Below are positions 21,801 through 31,663 of a stretch of 64,000 bases of DNA, one piece after another. Within the stretch, counting starts at the first letter, position 1. Each line of letters starts with the position of its first letter. Position numbers and translations under genes: made by a program. The stretch comes from Pyropia yezoensis (lineage: Eukaryota > Rhodophyta > Bangiophyceae > Bangiales > Bangiaceae), in assembly GCA_009829735.1 (NCBI GenBank), contig CM020620.1:5908593-5972592 (forward strand), given 5' to 3'. The notes under the pieces were generated by a model. The model did no database searches. It had not been told where the DNA came from and worked only from the letters and a program-made list of their open reading frames with translations.

Positions 21801-22229
21801 CGTGGCCCACTGGCGGCGGCCACCACGGGGTTGGCGGCGGCACCGCCTTCCCCCGCGGGGGGGCGGCGCGCCGCCGGGGAGCACCCGCGCCCGCGCCCGC
21901 CACTACCCGCGCGCGTCGGCGCCGCCCCCCCGCAGCCGCCGCCACCCCCCTCCCCTCTGCTGCTGTCGCCGCCCCCGCCGCGCAGCGTGACGGCGGTGGC
22001 CGCGGCGGATGGGGGCACGGCGGCACCCCCGCCGCCGGGCGTGGCGGACGCAACGGCGGCGGTGGCGGCAGCCCGCCGGTGGGGGCGGCCATGGTACGGC
22101 GCCACGCCCGCCCCCGCGGGGGAGGCGCCGCCGCCGCTGCCGCCGGTGGGTGCCACCGCCGCCGCCGCCCCGCCGCTGTCGGGCACCGCCGGGCGGGCCG
22201 CCGGGTGGTCTTCACCCCCCTCGGGACGG
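18861..22229. other. Long region without a recognised gene
   Basis: 18,861-19,800 has moderate GC and only short frames, none with a known domain. 19,800-21,600 is very GC-rich with overlapping open frames on both strands of Pro/Arg/Ala-rich composition, which I read as non-coding bias. A run of 22 C lies at 21,552-21,573. From 21,660 an ATG-initiated frame runs without stop into the ZIP transporter; that Pro/Ala-rich extension may or may not be translated. Confidence 0.35.
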
Positions 22230-23765
22230 ATGATGCGCGTCGTGCGCGCCGTCGCGGCGGCGGTGGCCGCCGCCACCCTCACCGCCATCCTCTTTTCCGC
22301 GCCGGCCACTCCGGCGGGGTTGGCCGCCCGCCCAGCACCTGCGGCCGCCGCTGCGGCCGTCGCCGCCAGCGCTGCGGGCAGCGGGGAGCTGTCCTCCCTC
22401 CCTCCCGCCGTCGTGCCGCCGTCCGGGGCGCTGCCCTTTCGGCCTGTCACCGCCGCAGCGGCAGCGCCCACCACCACCGCGGGTGACACGCTGTCGGCCG
22501 CTGCCGCGCTCACGCCTCCCCGTTTTTCCATCGCCGCCGTCACCGCGGCCATCGATGGCACTCGCTGCAGTGGCTCGTCGGGCTGCCTCGGCCGTTGGAA
22601 GACCCTCTTTGTCACCGCCCTCTTTGTCGAGGGCGTCGCGGGGGGGCTCGCGCCCAGCTGCTTGCGGCTGCTGGCCAGCCCTGAGCGGGCGCTGCACGTG
22701 GCGAATGCGTTTAGTGGGGGCGTCTTTTTTGCCACGGGCATGCTGCACGTGCTACCCGAAGCGGTGGAGCATCTGAATGGCGGCGGCCATGGCCACCAGG
22801 CGGGCCATGCGGCCGAGGTTGGGGGGGGGGAGAAGGCGGAGGGAGAGGCGGAGGCGGAGCCGCACGACAAGCAAGATGCGGAGGACCGCCACCACTTCCC
22901 AACCGCCTATGCGTTGGCAGTTGCCGGTTTTTACGCCATCCTCTTTATCGAGCACCTGGTGCTGGGCAAGGCCACGGACTTTCACGGCCATGGTCACGGT
23001 ATTGACCACGGCCACGAACGTGGGGTCTTGCGGGCAAGGGGGGGCTTTTTGACGGTCGGCGCGGTCGCGGTCAATGGCGACGGCGGTGCGGCAGCGGTGC
23101 TTCGCGGCGGCGACGACGGCGTCGAAGACGGCGACGGCGACGGCGACGGCGGAGGGGGTGTCAACGGCTTCGAAGACGGCGGGCCTTCACTGCAGCGCGC
23201 GCTGAGCTCCCTGTCCATGTCGTCGGCCCTATCGTCCGCGTCGGCAGCGCTGTCTGGGTCCTCCCACGGGCACATGCGGGAGGCGGAAAACGTCGGCTTC
23301 TTCTCCCCAAACTTTGGGCGTGCCCTCCTCGCCGCCGGGTCGGTCGGGGTGCACTCGGTGTTTGAGTCCCTCTCTCTGGGCCTGGCCGACAACTGGTCTA
23401 CCGCCTTCAACACGTGCCTCGCCATTGGGGCGCACAAGTGGGCGACGTCCGCGTCGCTGGGAGTCAAGTTTGAAAAGGAGCGCCTGCGGCGGGACCAGAC
23501 CGCTGCACTGGTCATTGCATGGGCGGGCGTGACGCCGCTGACGGCGGGGGTGGGCGCCGCGCTCGGCGGCGGCGTCAGCGACACTGTGACGGGGGTGCTG
23601 CTGGCGCTGTCGGCGGGCATCTTTTTGTACATTGCGTTTGAGGTGACGCTGGAGGAGTTTGCGGGCCACCCAACGGACCGGGCGGTCAAGGCGGCGGCGG
23701 CGCTGGGGGGGGGCGCAGCCATCATGGCCATCACCGCCGTGTTGATTCGCACGGGGCTGCACTGA
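22230..23765 (+). CDS. ZIP-family metal (zinc/iron) transporter
   Basis: About 511 residues from the chosen ATG, which opens a signal-like hydrophobic segment (MMRVVRAVAAAVAAATL). Transmembrane segments start near GRWKTLFVTALFVEGVAGG and ANAFSGGVFFATGMLHVLPEA. His-rich cytoplasmic-type loops follow (GGHGHQAGHA, DFHGHGHGIDHGHE) and then an Asp/Gly-rich low-complexity stretch. The conserved ZIP metal site is present in TM4 as HSVFESLSLGLAD (H about 375) and in TM5 as IGAHKW (H about 402). Further hydrophobic segments complete the family's usual eight. It should move divalent metal into the cytosol. The frame stays open upstream to an ATG at 21,660, adding 190 Pro/Ala-rich residues; I prefer the later start because of the leader. 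Family assignment is strong. Confidence 0.85.
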   Translation: MMRVVRAVAAAVAAATLTAILFSAPATPAGLAARPAPAAAAAAVAASAAGSGELSSLPPAVVPPSGALPFRPVTAAAAAPTTTAGDTLSAAAALTPPRFSIAAVTAAIDGTRCSGSSGCLGRWKTLFVTALFVEGVAGGLAPSCLRLLASPERALHVANAFSGGVFFATGMLHVLPEAVEHLNGGGHGHQAGHAAEVGGGEKAEGEAEAEPHDKQDAEDRHHFPTAYALAVAGFYAILFIEHLVLGKATDFHGHGHGIDHGHERGVLRARGGFLTVGAVAVNGDGGAAAVLRGGDDGVEDGDGDGDGGGGVNGFEDGGPSLQRALSSLSMSSALSSASAALSGSSHGHMREAENVGFFSPNFGRALLAAGSVGVHSVFESLSLGLADNWSTAFNTCLAIGAHKWATSASLGVKFEKERLRRDQTAALVIAWAGVTPLTAGVGAALGGGVSDTVTGVLLALSAGIFLYIAFEVTLEEFAGHPTDRAVKAAAALGGGAAIMAITAVLIRTGLH

Positions 23766-23997
23766 GCTTGGGGGCGGAATGGGGTGGGGGTGGGGGAGTG
23801 AGCAAGGAGGAAGGCACTGTGACGAGGTAGGGGGGTTATGACTGATGGGGGGTTTGAGTTCATGTTTTTTGGGTGGACCGGAGAGCACGAGAAAGCCACT
23901 GGACTTGGGTGGCGCACATGCGAACAGTCTGTATGCCTGACCAATCGCTGCTTGCTCGCAGGATGTCCCCTGATCGTTCTTCTATCGCAGCCCCACA

Positions 23998-24792
23998 TCA
24001 GTCTGCCTTGGCCGTCTCCGTCGTGCCGCCCCAACCGCCACCCGCGGGGAGCGCGGGTCGGTCCCGCCCCTTCCCCCCCCCTCGCGGGGTGGTGCCAACG
24101 ACCACCTCTGCGGCGACCATGCCGCCAACCAGGCACAGTGTCCACGCGCCCGCCATGGCCTCCCACTCGGGAACTCCCCGTGCCACCGCGACGGGCATCA
24201 AGAACCCCGGCATGATACGGCTGCCCCCGACGAGCCCCCACGTCACCCCATAATGTCGCACCATCCAGTCGCGGTGGTCGGCCAGCCGCCGCTCGCGGGC
24301 GGCGGCCACCCCGGCGCCGAGAAACACCACACTCAGGCCCGCCCCCAGCACGGACAGCACCCCACCAACAAAGCGGGTGTAGGTGTTGGCGGCGAGGCCC
24401 GTACCGCCGCCGGCGGCCAGCCCGGCGGCGGCGGCGACAAAGGTGTAGCCACTGGCGCGGTGGAGCCGCGGGTGGGACCGCCGGAGGCCCGCGTGGAACT
24501 GGATGAGCGCGGCGGGGGCGTAGACGAGCGCCAGTGCCGAGTGGCTACTAAACAGCAGCCGGTGGGAGGCGGCCACGTCGGCCTGACCGGGCAACGCGAC
24601 CAGGTGGGTGGTGGCGGGGATGCCGTGGAGGGTGGCGTAGAGCAGGAAGGGCAGCGTAAACGCCAGGTTGGCCGCATACGCGACGCGCCACGCGGGGGTG
24701 CGCGCGGCGGTGGCGAAGAAGGCGCGCACCGACGACAGGGGGGAGGGACGAGGGGGGCCGGGCGGCTGCTTCATCGGCGCCGCCGACCCCAT
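23998..24792 (-). CDS. DUF2306 multi-pass membrane protein
   Basis: 264 residues from an ATG, with about seven hydrophobic segments. The motif IQFHAGLRRSHPRLHRASGY and the later DHRDWMVRHYGVTWG match the conserved His/Arg-rich signatures of DUF2306 membrane proteins (Q-F-...-R-...-P-...-H-R...G, then H-R-x-W-M-x-R). Function in the family is unknown; the conserved His could bind haem or metal, but that is speculation. The frame is open 23 codons further upstream without another ATG. It converges with the ZIP gene, with about 230 bases between stops. Confidence 0.7.
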   Translation of the reverse strand: MGSAAPMKQPPGPPRPSPLSSVRAFFATAARTPAWRVAYAANLAFTLPFLLYATLHGIPATTHLVALPGQADVAASHRLLFSSHSALALVYAPAALIQFHAGLRRSHPRLHRASGYTFVAAAAGLAAGGGTGLAANTYTRFVGGVLSVLGAGLSVVFLGAGVAAARERRLADHRDWMVRHYGVTWGLVGGSRIMPGFLMPVAVARGVPEWEAMAGAWTLCLVGGMVAAEVVVGTTPRGGGKGRDRPALPAGGGWGGTTETAKAD

Positions 24793-25857
24793 GGGGGGGG
24801 GTGGGGTGGCGTGGGGGGCAGCCCTGCGAGGCTGGCAGAGGTGACAGAGGAAGGCAGGCAAGATTGACCGCGAAGCAGGATGGGAACGGGGAGGAGGGGA
24901 AGGGGGTGAGGGAAGGCGGAGGGTGAGTTGGGTGGGCGAGCTGGGGTATTATCGACCCGCTATGGAGACCACCGCGATGCACGAGAAGAGAGGCCCAGCG
25001 GCTGTCTCTTGTGCAGAGAGACAGGCTCCTCCTGCGGGTTGTGAGGAAAGACGGACGGCGCGTTAGGTGGGTGAGGCGGGGTGTTGGCGACCCGCTGTGA
25101 AGACTGCCGCCAACCGCAACGGCTGACGCTTGTGCCGACAGATGGACTCCTCCAGCCTCAGAGCGATGCAGCACCCACACCGCGTGATGTCAAGGATGTT
25201 CGCATGTCTGAGATGCTCGAAGGAATAACATACTGCGTGCACGCACGGCACTTCGACTTATGTATGCCTCGCATACAGAACAACGAATGAGTGGTCGTTA
25301 CTGTGTTGCCATCGCCGACATCATGTTCATTCAGGATGGCCTCCTCTGGACCAATGGTACGTTCCGCACCACGCTAAATAACACGATACCAGGGTCGCTT
25401 CCTCGCCCGAGGCGCGCATTCTCAGGATACGAGCTAGGTAGCTCGATCTCCTATTCGCTACCGCATGACCCTTTCAGCAGCCCACCGACGGGACACACAG
25501 CGCTCTCTAATCACGGTTGCCGCCACCGGAACAGCGCTGCAGGCGCGAAATCGGTCTAGTCGCACAGCAGGGTGCATCCGGGAGACTCGCTGGCGCTGCT
25601 CTTCGAGGCCCGCGTCGCACCTGCCGCGGGCCGTGGCAGGCGCGCGCGCGTCGCCCCGCTCCCCGTGGCGGCCGCCGGGGCGCCAGCGGCCTCCCCGGGA
25701 CGGACGCTGCTGGCGCCCCGGGGGACGCCGCTGGCGCCCCAGCGGCCGCCGCTGGTGGCTGCCGCTGGACGCCGCTGCCGGCGTCCCGTGCGGCGACCGT
25801 CACAGGCGCGTCGTCGTCGCCTTCCCCCGGCGGCGCAGTTATTGCGACGGTTGCACT
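24793..25857. other. Upstream region of the DUF2306 gene, with a diverged tandem duplication
   Basis: Two diverged copies of a unit of about 135 bp lie at about 24,930-25,040 and 25,069-25,161 (shared GGTGGG(C/T)GAG, CGACCCGCT, CTCCTCC). The rest has no recognised gene. Confidence 0.35.
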
Positions 25858-27440
25858 CGTCTGCGGCCTCGGTTGACGCGTCGTCGCCCCCCGTCTGCGG
25901 CCACGGTTGAAGCATCGTCGCCCTCCGTCTGCGGAAGCGCCTTGCGCGTTGTTGTTCCTCTCGGCGGCCGCGGGTGGCTCGTTGACGTCATTTGGTGGTT
26001 GCGGGTAGTGCGTCTTTTCCCCCCTTTGGCTGCCGCGTGAGACGCACTATTGCCCCCCCCTGGCGGCCGCTATTGACCTCATTCTGCCCCCTTTTGGTGG
26101 CAGCGCCTGGCGAGTCGTTGCCGATTTGGCAACCGTTTGTGGCGCTTCGTTCCCGCTTTCCGGAGGCCGCGGCTGGCACGGCGTATCCCCTCCCCGGCGG
26201 CCGCGGGTGGCGCGTTTTTGGTCCTGCCCGGCGGCCGCGGCCGGCGCGTCGCCTGCCGCCATTGGCAGACGGGGTTGGCGCGTCCGTGCCCCCTCTCGGT
26301 GGCCGCGGCTGGCGCGTCGTCGCCGATTCTAGGCGGGCTTGTGTGGCGCGCCGTTGCTGCTTCTTGGCGGGCGTGTATTGCGGGCCGTGGCCACTTTTTG
26401 GTGAGCGCGTATTGCGCGCCGTCGCAGCTTTTTGGCGGGCGCGTGCTGCGCGCCGTTGCCACTTTTGGCGGCCGCGTGTGGCCCGCCGTTCCCCCTCCTC
26501 GTCGGCCGCGTTTGGCGTGTCTTTGATCCAGCCGGACGGCCCTGGCGGGCGCATCGTCGGCCCTCTCTGGCGGTCGGGGTTGGCGCGTCTCTGCCCCTTC
26601 GCGGTGGCCGCGGCTGGCGCGTCGTTGCCGATTTTAGGTTGGCGGGTGTGGCGGGCCGTTGCCGCTCTGTGGTGGACGGGTGTGGCGCGCCGTTCCCGCT
26701 TTTGGTGGCCGCGTGGGTCCGGTCGTTGCTCCTCCCTGTCGGCCACGTTCGGCACCTTTTTGTTCGTGCCCTGCCGCTGCGGCTGGCACGTCGTCAGCCT
26801 CCCCCTTGCTGCCGCGGTTGGCGTGTCTCTGCCCCCTCGTGGTGGCCGTGTACGGCGCGCCTTTGCCGCTGTTTAGCGGGCGCGTGTTGCGCGCCGTTGC
26901 CGCTCTTTGGTGGGCATGTGTGGCGCTCCGTAGCCGCTGTTGGCGGCCGTGCGTGGCCCGTCGGAGCCCCTCCCCGGCAGCCGCGCCTGGTGTGTCATCG
27001 CCCCTCCCTGGCGGCCGCGTCTGGCCCTCTTTTGTTTTTGCCCTGCGGCCGTGGCGGGCGCGTCGTCGGCCCTCTTCGGCGGCCGCGGTTGGCGCATCTC
27101 TGCCCGCTCTTGGCGGTCGGGGTTGGCGCATCTCTGCCCCCACTTGGCGGCCGCGGCTGGAACATCAGTGCCCCGCGCCGGCTGCCTCGGCGGTTTTTTC
27201 TTTGCCCGGCGGCCGTGGCAGGCGCGTCATTGGCACGCCCCTGGCGGCCGCGGTTGGCGCAACGCTGCCGCCCTCTCTTGGGGGCCGTGTGTGGCGAGTC
27301 GTTGCCCCTTACTTGCGGCCGCAGGTAGCGCGTCTCTGCCACCCCTTGGCGGCCGCGGCTGGCGCGTCGTTGCCTGTCCCTGGCAGCCGCGGTGGGCGAG
27401 TTGTTGTTCCTGCCCAGCGGCCTGTGCTGGAGCGTCTCTG
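25858..27440. repeat. Degenerate minisatellite with a period of about 34 bp
   Basis: A core of the type GGCGGCCGCGGCTGGCGCGT recurs every 33-36 bases (starts near 26,162, 26,196, 26,230, 26,263, 26,299, 26,331, 26,366, 26,400, 26,434 and on to about 27,400), followed by a short CT-rich spacer. There are roughly 45 degenerate copies. Because 34 is not a multiple of three, each frame cycles through the same peptide motifs (GGRGWRV, AAAGAS), which explains why long open frames exist on both strands. I do not regard them as genes. Confidence 0.8.
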
Positions 27441-28135
27441 CCAGTGTTGGGCACGGGTGTGGGCGTGAGGCCAGACGGGGTGGGCGAGGGGAGACGGGAG
27501 AGGGGGTCCCCTGGTGAGGCAAGCGGGGGGGGGGGGCACGTGGGGGGCGGGGGCGTGCGGGGGGGCGGGGCAACATGAGGACCGGGGGGGGAGCTATATG
27601 AGGGGGGGCGGCTTCGTGCCGGGAGCGGGTAGGGCAGCAAACGGAGCGACTTTTGTGAATAATCAAGTTTGGCGGACCGGTGGCGACCCGTCCGCCCGCG
27701 CCGGTGCGGCGCCACGCAAGCACGACCGACAACCCTTGGGCAGACGAACCAGTCCAAGGAGACGAACGGGCGTAACCACGTGGGCGCCGCGACGGGCAAG
27801 AGCACGGCGAGGGGACGCGACCGAGCACGACCCTGCGGGCACGCAGGAACGAGCGCCCGCCCGGCGGAGAGCGCCGGGGCGAGCGACCCTGCGGGCGACC
27901 GACGCAGGAACGGGGGGGGGGGGGGCGGCAGAGAGCGCCGGGGCGAGCGAGGGACGAGAGGAGAGAAGAGGTACAAGAACGCCAGAGGGTAAGACCTGGT
28001 GGGACAAGGACGCTAGCCAACAAGTGAACGACTCTTTTCTCTCAACTTTACCACCAACTACAGGGTCCCTATACCGGGGGCTGCTATGGGAGGGGGGCGG
28101 GCAGGAGGCCCGGTGCGTTCCACTCAACAGCCGCC
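27441..28135. other. Spacer between minisatellite and inverted repeat
   Basis: GC-rich, with G runs at about 27,527 and 27,914. Near 27,840-27,950 the phrase CCCTGCGGGC(A/G)... and GGCGGAGAGCGCCGGGGCGAGCGA occurs twice in imperfect form. No gene recognised. Confidence 0.3.
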
Positions 28136-31112
28136 ACCTCCGCACCCACGCTCGGACCTGCCCCGCGACGGGCGGCCCACGACCGCCGGCGCCGCCGCGG
28201 TCCCCGCCGCGCGGCCAACCGCCATCACGCCACCGACGAGCGTCAGCACGTCCACGGCCGCCGCAGCCGCCGCCGCGCGGTCGTCCGCCACCGCCGCGCA
28301 TCCCGCAGTCGCAGTCGCCGCCGCCGCGGCGCCGTCGCATCGGGCCGCGGCGTGGGCACCGGCGGCGGCGGCGGTCACGCCCATGAGGGTTGGGAAAAAA
28401 GGGGGGCGGGCGGGGAAAGGGTAGACCCACCCCCCAAGCGTACCATCCCCACCACCCCCACCCCGACCCATGCCGGCAGAGCCTGCCGTCGCCCATGTCT
28501 CTCCCGCGGCCGGCGTGACGCCGGCCGACACCCCCGCCTTGCCGCCGCCGACAGTTGCTGCCGTCATTGCCACGCAGCCGCGGAGGGCCGCCCGGCCGCT
28601 GGCGGGGGGGGAGGCCGTGGCGGTCCGGGCAACAGTGGGGGGGCAGGCGGGGTAGGATCGCCCCCCCTCGTGCAGCCGAGCCCCGCCGCCGTCACCGTCG
28701 CCATCCGCCCTGCCCGCCGCCGCGGCGGCCACCCCGGCGGGTACGGCCAAGAAGCCGCTAGCCACCCCCGCGAACGCCGGCGCGTCGCCGTAGCCGGCGG
28801 GCCGTCAGCGTGGGGGGTGGCGTCGGCCATCAGGTTGTCGTCGGGGGGGCCGACAGGGGGGGATCGGCCCCACCCGCCCAGCAGCGCGACCCTGCCGCCC
28901 GCCGTCTCCGCCCCTCCCCGCTGCCGCCCTTGTGGCTGCCACGGCCGCCACGGTGCCCGCCACCACCATCGCCGCGCCGCGCCCACCCGTCGCCGCCACC
29001 GCCGTCACGCCGACGAAGAGCATGGCCGCCGTTGCCGCCGGCGCCGGGTCGCCGCTGACCTCCGCCAGCGCTCCACCGTCCGCGGCCGCCGCCGCCGTCG
29101 TGCCACCGGCGCCGTCCGCCGCCGCCGAGCAGTCCGGCTCGGTGCCGTGCCGCAGCAACGCGCAGCCGCCGTCTCTGGGCGTGGCGCGTGTACGGGGCGG
29201 CAGCCCCACGCCCGCCGCGGCCCGCGTGTCCGCGGCGGCCGGTGCGCCACCGACCGACACCCCCGTCGCGCCGCCGCCGGCCGTCAGCTCCGAGATCGTC
29301 GTGCCGCTGCCGCCCCACCCCGCGGCCGGGGCGGGTGGCGTAGGTGGCGGTAGAAGGGCCGACGTGGGGGGATCGCAAGCCCACGGCCGGCCACACCCCC
29401 CCGCTCCCGCCGCCGCCGCGCCCGCCACCAGCACCCCTGCCGCCACCGCCGCGCGCCGCCGCACCATCCGTCGGCGCCGTCGCGTCGCCGGCCGGGACCG
29501 CCCAGCGACCGCGGCCGGTCGGCGCCACGCCTGCCGCCGCGCCTACGCTCGACGCCGCCCCACCGTCGGCGCGGTGGCGGCTGATAGCGCGCCCGAAGAC
29601 GGCGAGGGGGTGGGCGGGGGTGAGCTCCTCCACCCGCCAGGCACCCCCCCGTCACTGATGACGCGGCTGCGCACGCCGCGGCCAGGGGCCGCCACCGGCG
29701 CGGCCGTCGCGGCGAGCGCGCCGCCGACCGCCACCACCGCCGGGCCGCGGCCTGCCACACCAGCCCGCGTCGCCGTCCCTCCCACCGTCTCGTCAGTGGC
29801 GCCGCCGTGATGGCGTCAGGCGGTGTGGTGTCGACCGCGGGGGCGGCGGCGGGGGCGCCGACAGGGGAGGATCGCACCCCCCCGACCAGCCACGCCCCCC
29901 CGCCGCCGCCGCTGCCACCGGCTTCGCATCCGCCGCCGCACTGGCGGCCGCCGAGGGCGACGCCCCGCCAGCCGGCACCGCCACCGCCGACGTGCCCAGC
30001 GGCGGCTTGGTCGGGAGCGCCGGCAGAGGGGGGTCGCACTCCGCCGCCCAGCAACACCCGCTCGCTACCGCCACAGCCGCCACCCACCCCGACGCGCCGC
30101 CCCGATGCTGCCGGCCCGCCCGCGGTGGCCGGCGCCACGCCAGCCGGTGCCACAACCGAGCCGCGGCCAGCCGGCGGCGTCACCACCGCCGCGTCGGCGC
30201 GGCACGCCGCCTCGCCGGCGGCACAGGGGTGACGGTAGTCATCCGGGCCGCGGCGGGGAGGCCGAGGAGGGCGGTTCGCCCCCCCCCGCCCAGCACCAGC
30301 TGCCCCCCGTGGCCGCCGCGGAGCGTGCGGCGGATGGCCGCCTCGGCGGAGCGCTCCACACCACCCTTGCGCCCACCGTCGAATGACCCGCGCGGGGTGG
30401 CGGCCTTGCCGCCCGCGGCCGCCAGCGCCGCACCCCCAACCGCCACCGTCACCGCAACCGCCGCTGCCGTACCCCTGCTCAGCCACTACGGGCTGGCGAG
30501 GAGGTGAGCGCCGCCCTCCGCGCCCCCGGAAGCGCCACCCACCGCCTCCGCCACCGCCGTGAGGACGGGCATCTCATGAACGTGGCCGAAACGGCCGTCC
30601 AGCTCCTCGCCGGCCAGGCCGGGGAGCAGGGACAATCAGCCGCCGTCGCCGCCTCCGCCGCCGCCACCCCCGTCACCACACCCATTCCATCAACGCCAGG
30701 TGCACTACCAGCGCGGACATGTCCTCCGATTCGGTTGAGAGCGACGCGGCCCCCTACCCCACGTAGATTCACCGCAGCGTCGCCTGCAAGCCGTCGGTGA
30801 GGCCACCGAGGAGGATGAGGTGTGCCGCGACGGGCGGGACGCCCGCCGCTGCGCCCGTCGCCACCGCCGACCCGCCGCCCCTGCCACCCCTGCCGACGCC
30901 GCCATCAACACCGGAACCCCCCGCTGGGGGTCAGGAGAAGCGTCGGTAGCGGGAGGGGGGGGGGGGACAAACGAACGCGACCACCGTCACGGGTAGCGTC
31001 GCACCAGGAGGGCGTGCCGCCCATGCCGCTGCTGCCGGCCACCCCCGCCGCCATGGACGAGGGCGCGGCAGCGGCCGGCCACGGAGCGCCAGCCGGCGAA
31101 CGAGGGGAACGA
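28136..31112 (+). repeat. Left arm of a 3-kb inverted duplication
   Basis: This 2,977-base segment is the reverse complement of 36,543-39,521. Paired positions sum to 67,657 across almost the whole length, so there are nearly no indels. Seen differences are one C/G substitution near 28,264, a G12 versus C13 run (30,955-30,966 region), and slight divergence in the last 15 bases at the inner end. The arm is extremely GC-rich, and the overlapping long frames are Ala/Gly/Pro/Arg-rich without any domain, so I do not call genes in it. Confidence 0.92.
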
Positions 31113-31663
31113 AAGCAGGGCGTGAAGACTTTCCCCTCCCCCCCCGCCCCTCTCACCTCGCCGGCCGGCTCGCCTGTGCTAGCTAGACTGCCTCGGCCAG
31201 TTGCGCGGCCAAGGCGCGCGAAGGAAGGCGTGCTGGTGGTGGTGTTTGTGATCCGCATCCGGCCCCGGTCTATGCAGGCCGCTTTGCCTGCCGCCGCACG
31301 CGCGGCCGGATGATGAAGCTACGCCTGAGCCTCTCCTGCCCAACTAACTCTGCTGCTAAGTGCAAGTCCAGACTGGCCGGCTGGATCACCAACGCAATAG
31401 GGTTCGGGCCCGGGAAAGGTAGGCTCGGGACAGGGAAAGGCTGGTTGCCCCGGGAAAGGCCGTGGGGGGCGCTTCTTAGCTAATCTTGCTTAACCCGTCG
31501 GAGCAGACCTTTCCCGGGGGGGAGTAACCCACAGGTCCCTCATTCCTAGCTGGCACGTGTGCAAGCGAGTCAACACGAAAACGTACCGAATCGGGCCGTG
31601 CGCGCCACCACGCGATAAGGGGCACTTCGCAGGGGGCTGGTATGGGCGCACCCGCCGCTTCTT
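31113..31663. other. Spacer between left arm and NTPase gene
   Basis: Leaves the inverted repeat at about 31,112. The phrase GGGAAAGG recurs four times at about 31,410-31,460. It may contain the promoter of the following gene. Confidence 0.3.

Noticed and set aside
26432-27328. 298-codon frame with recurring GGRGWRV peptides
   Set aside because: The peptide repeat is the 34-bp minisatellite read in rotating frames; overlapping frames on both strands show the same motifs.
29284-30486. 400-codon frame in the left arm (mirrored at 37,171-38,373 on the plus strand)
   Set aside because: Composition is almost only Gly, Ala, Arg, Pro and Trp, every frame on both strands is similarly open, and no domain or plausible start context exists. 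It is a by-product of extreme GC content.
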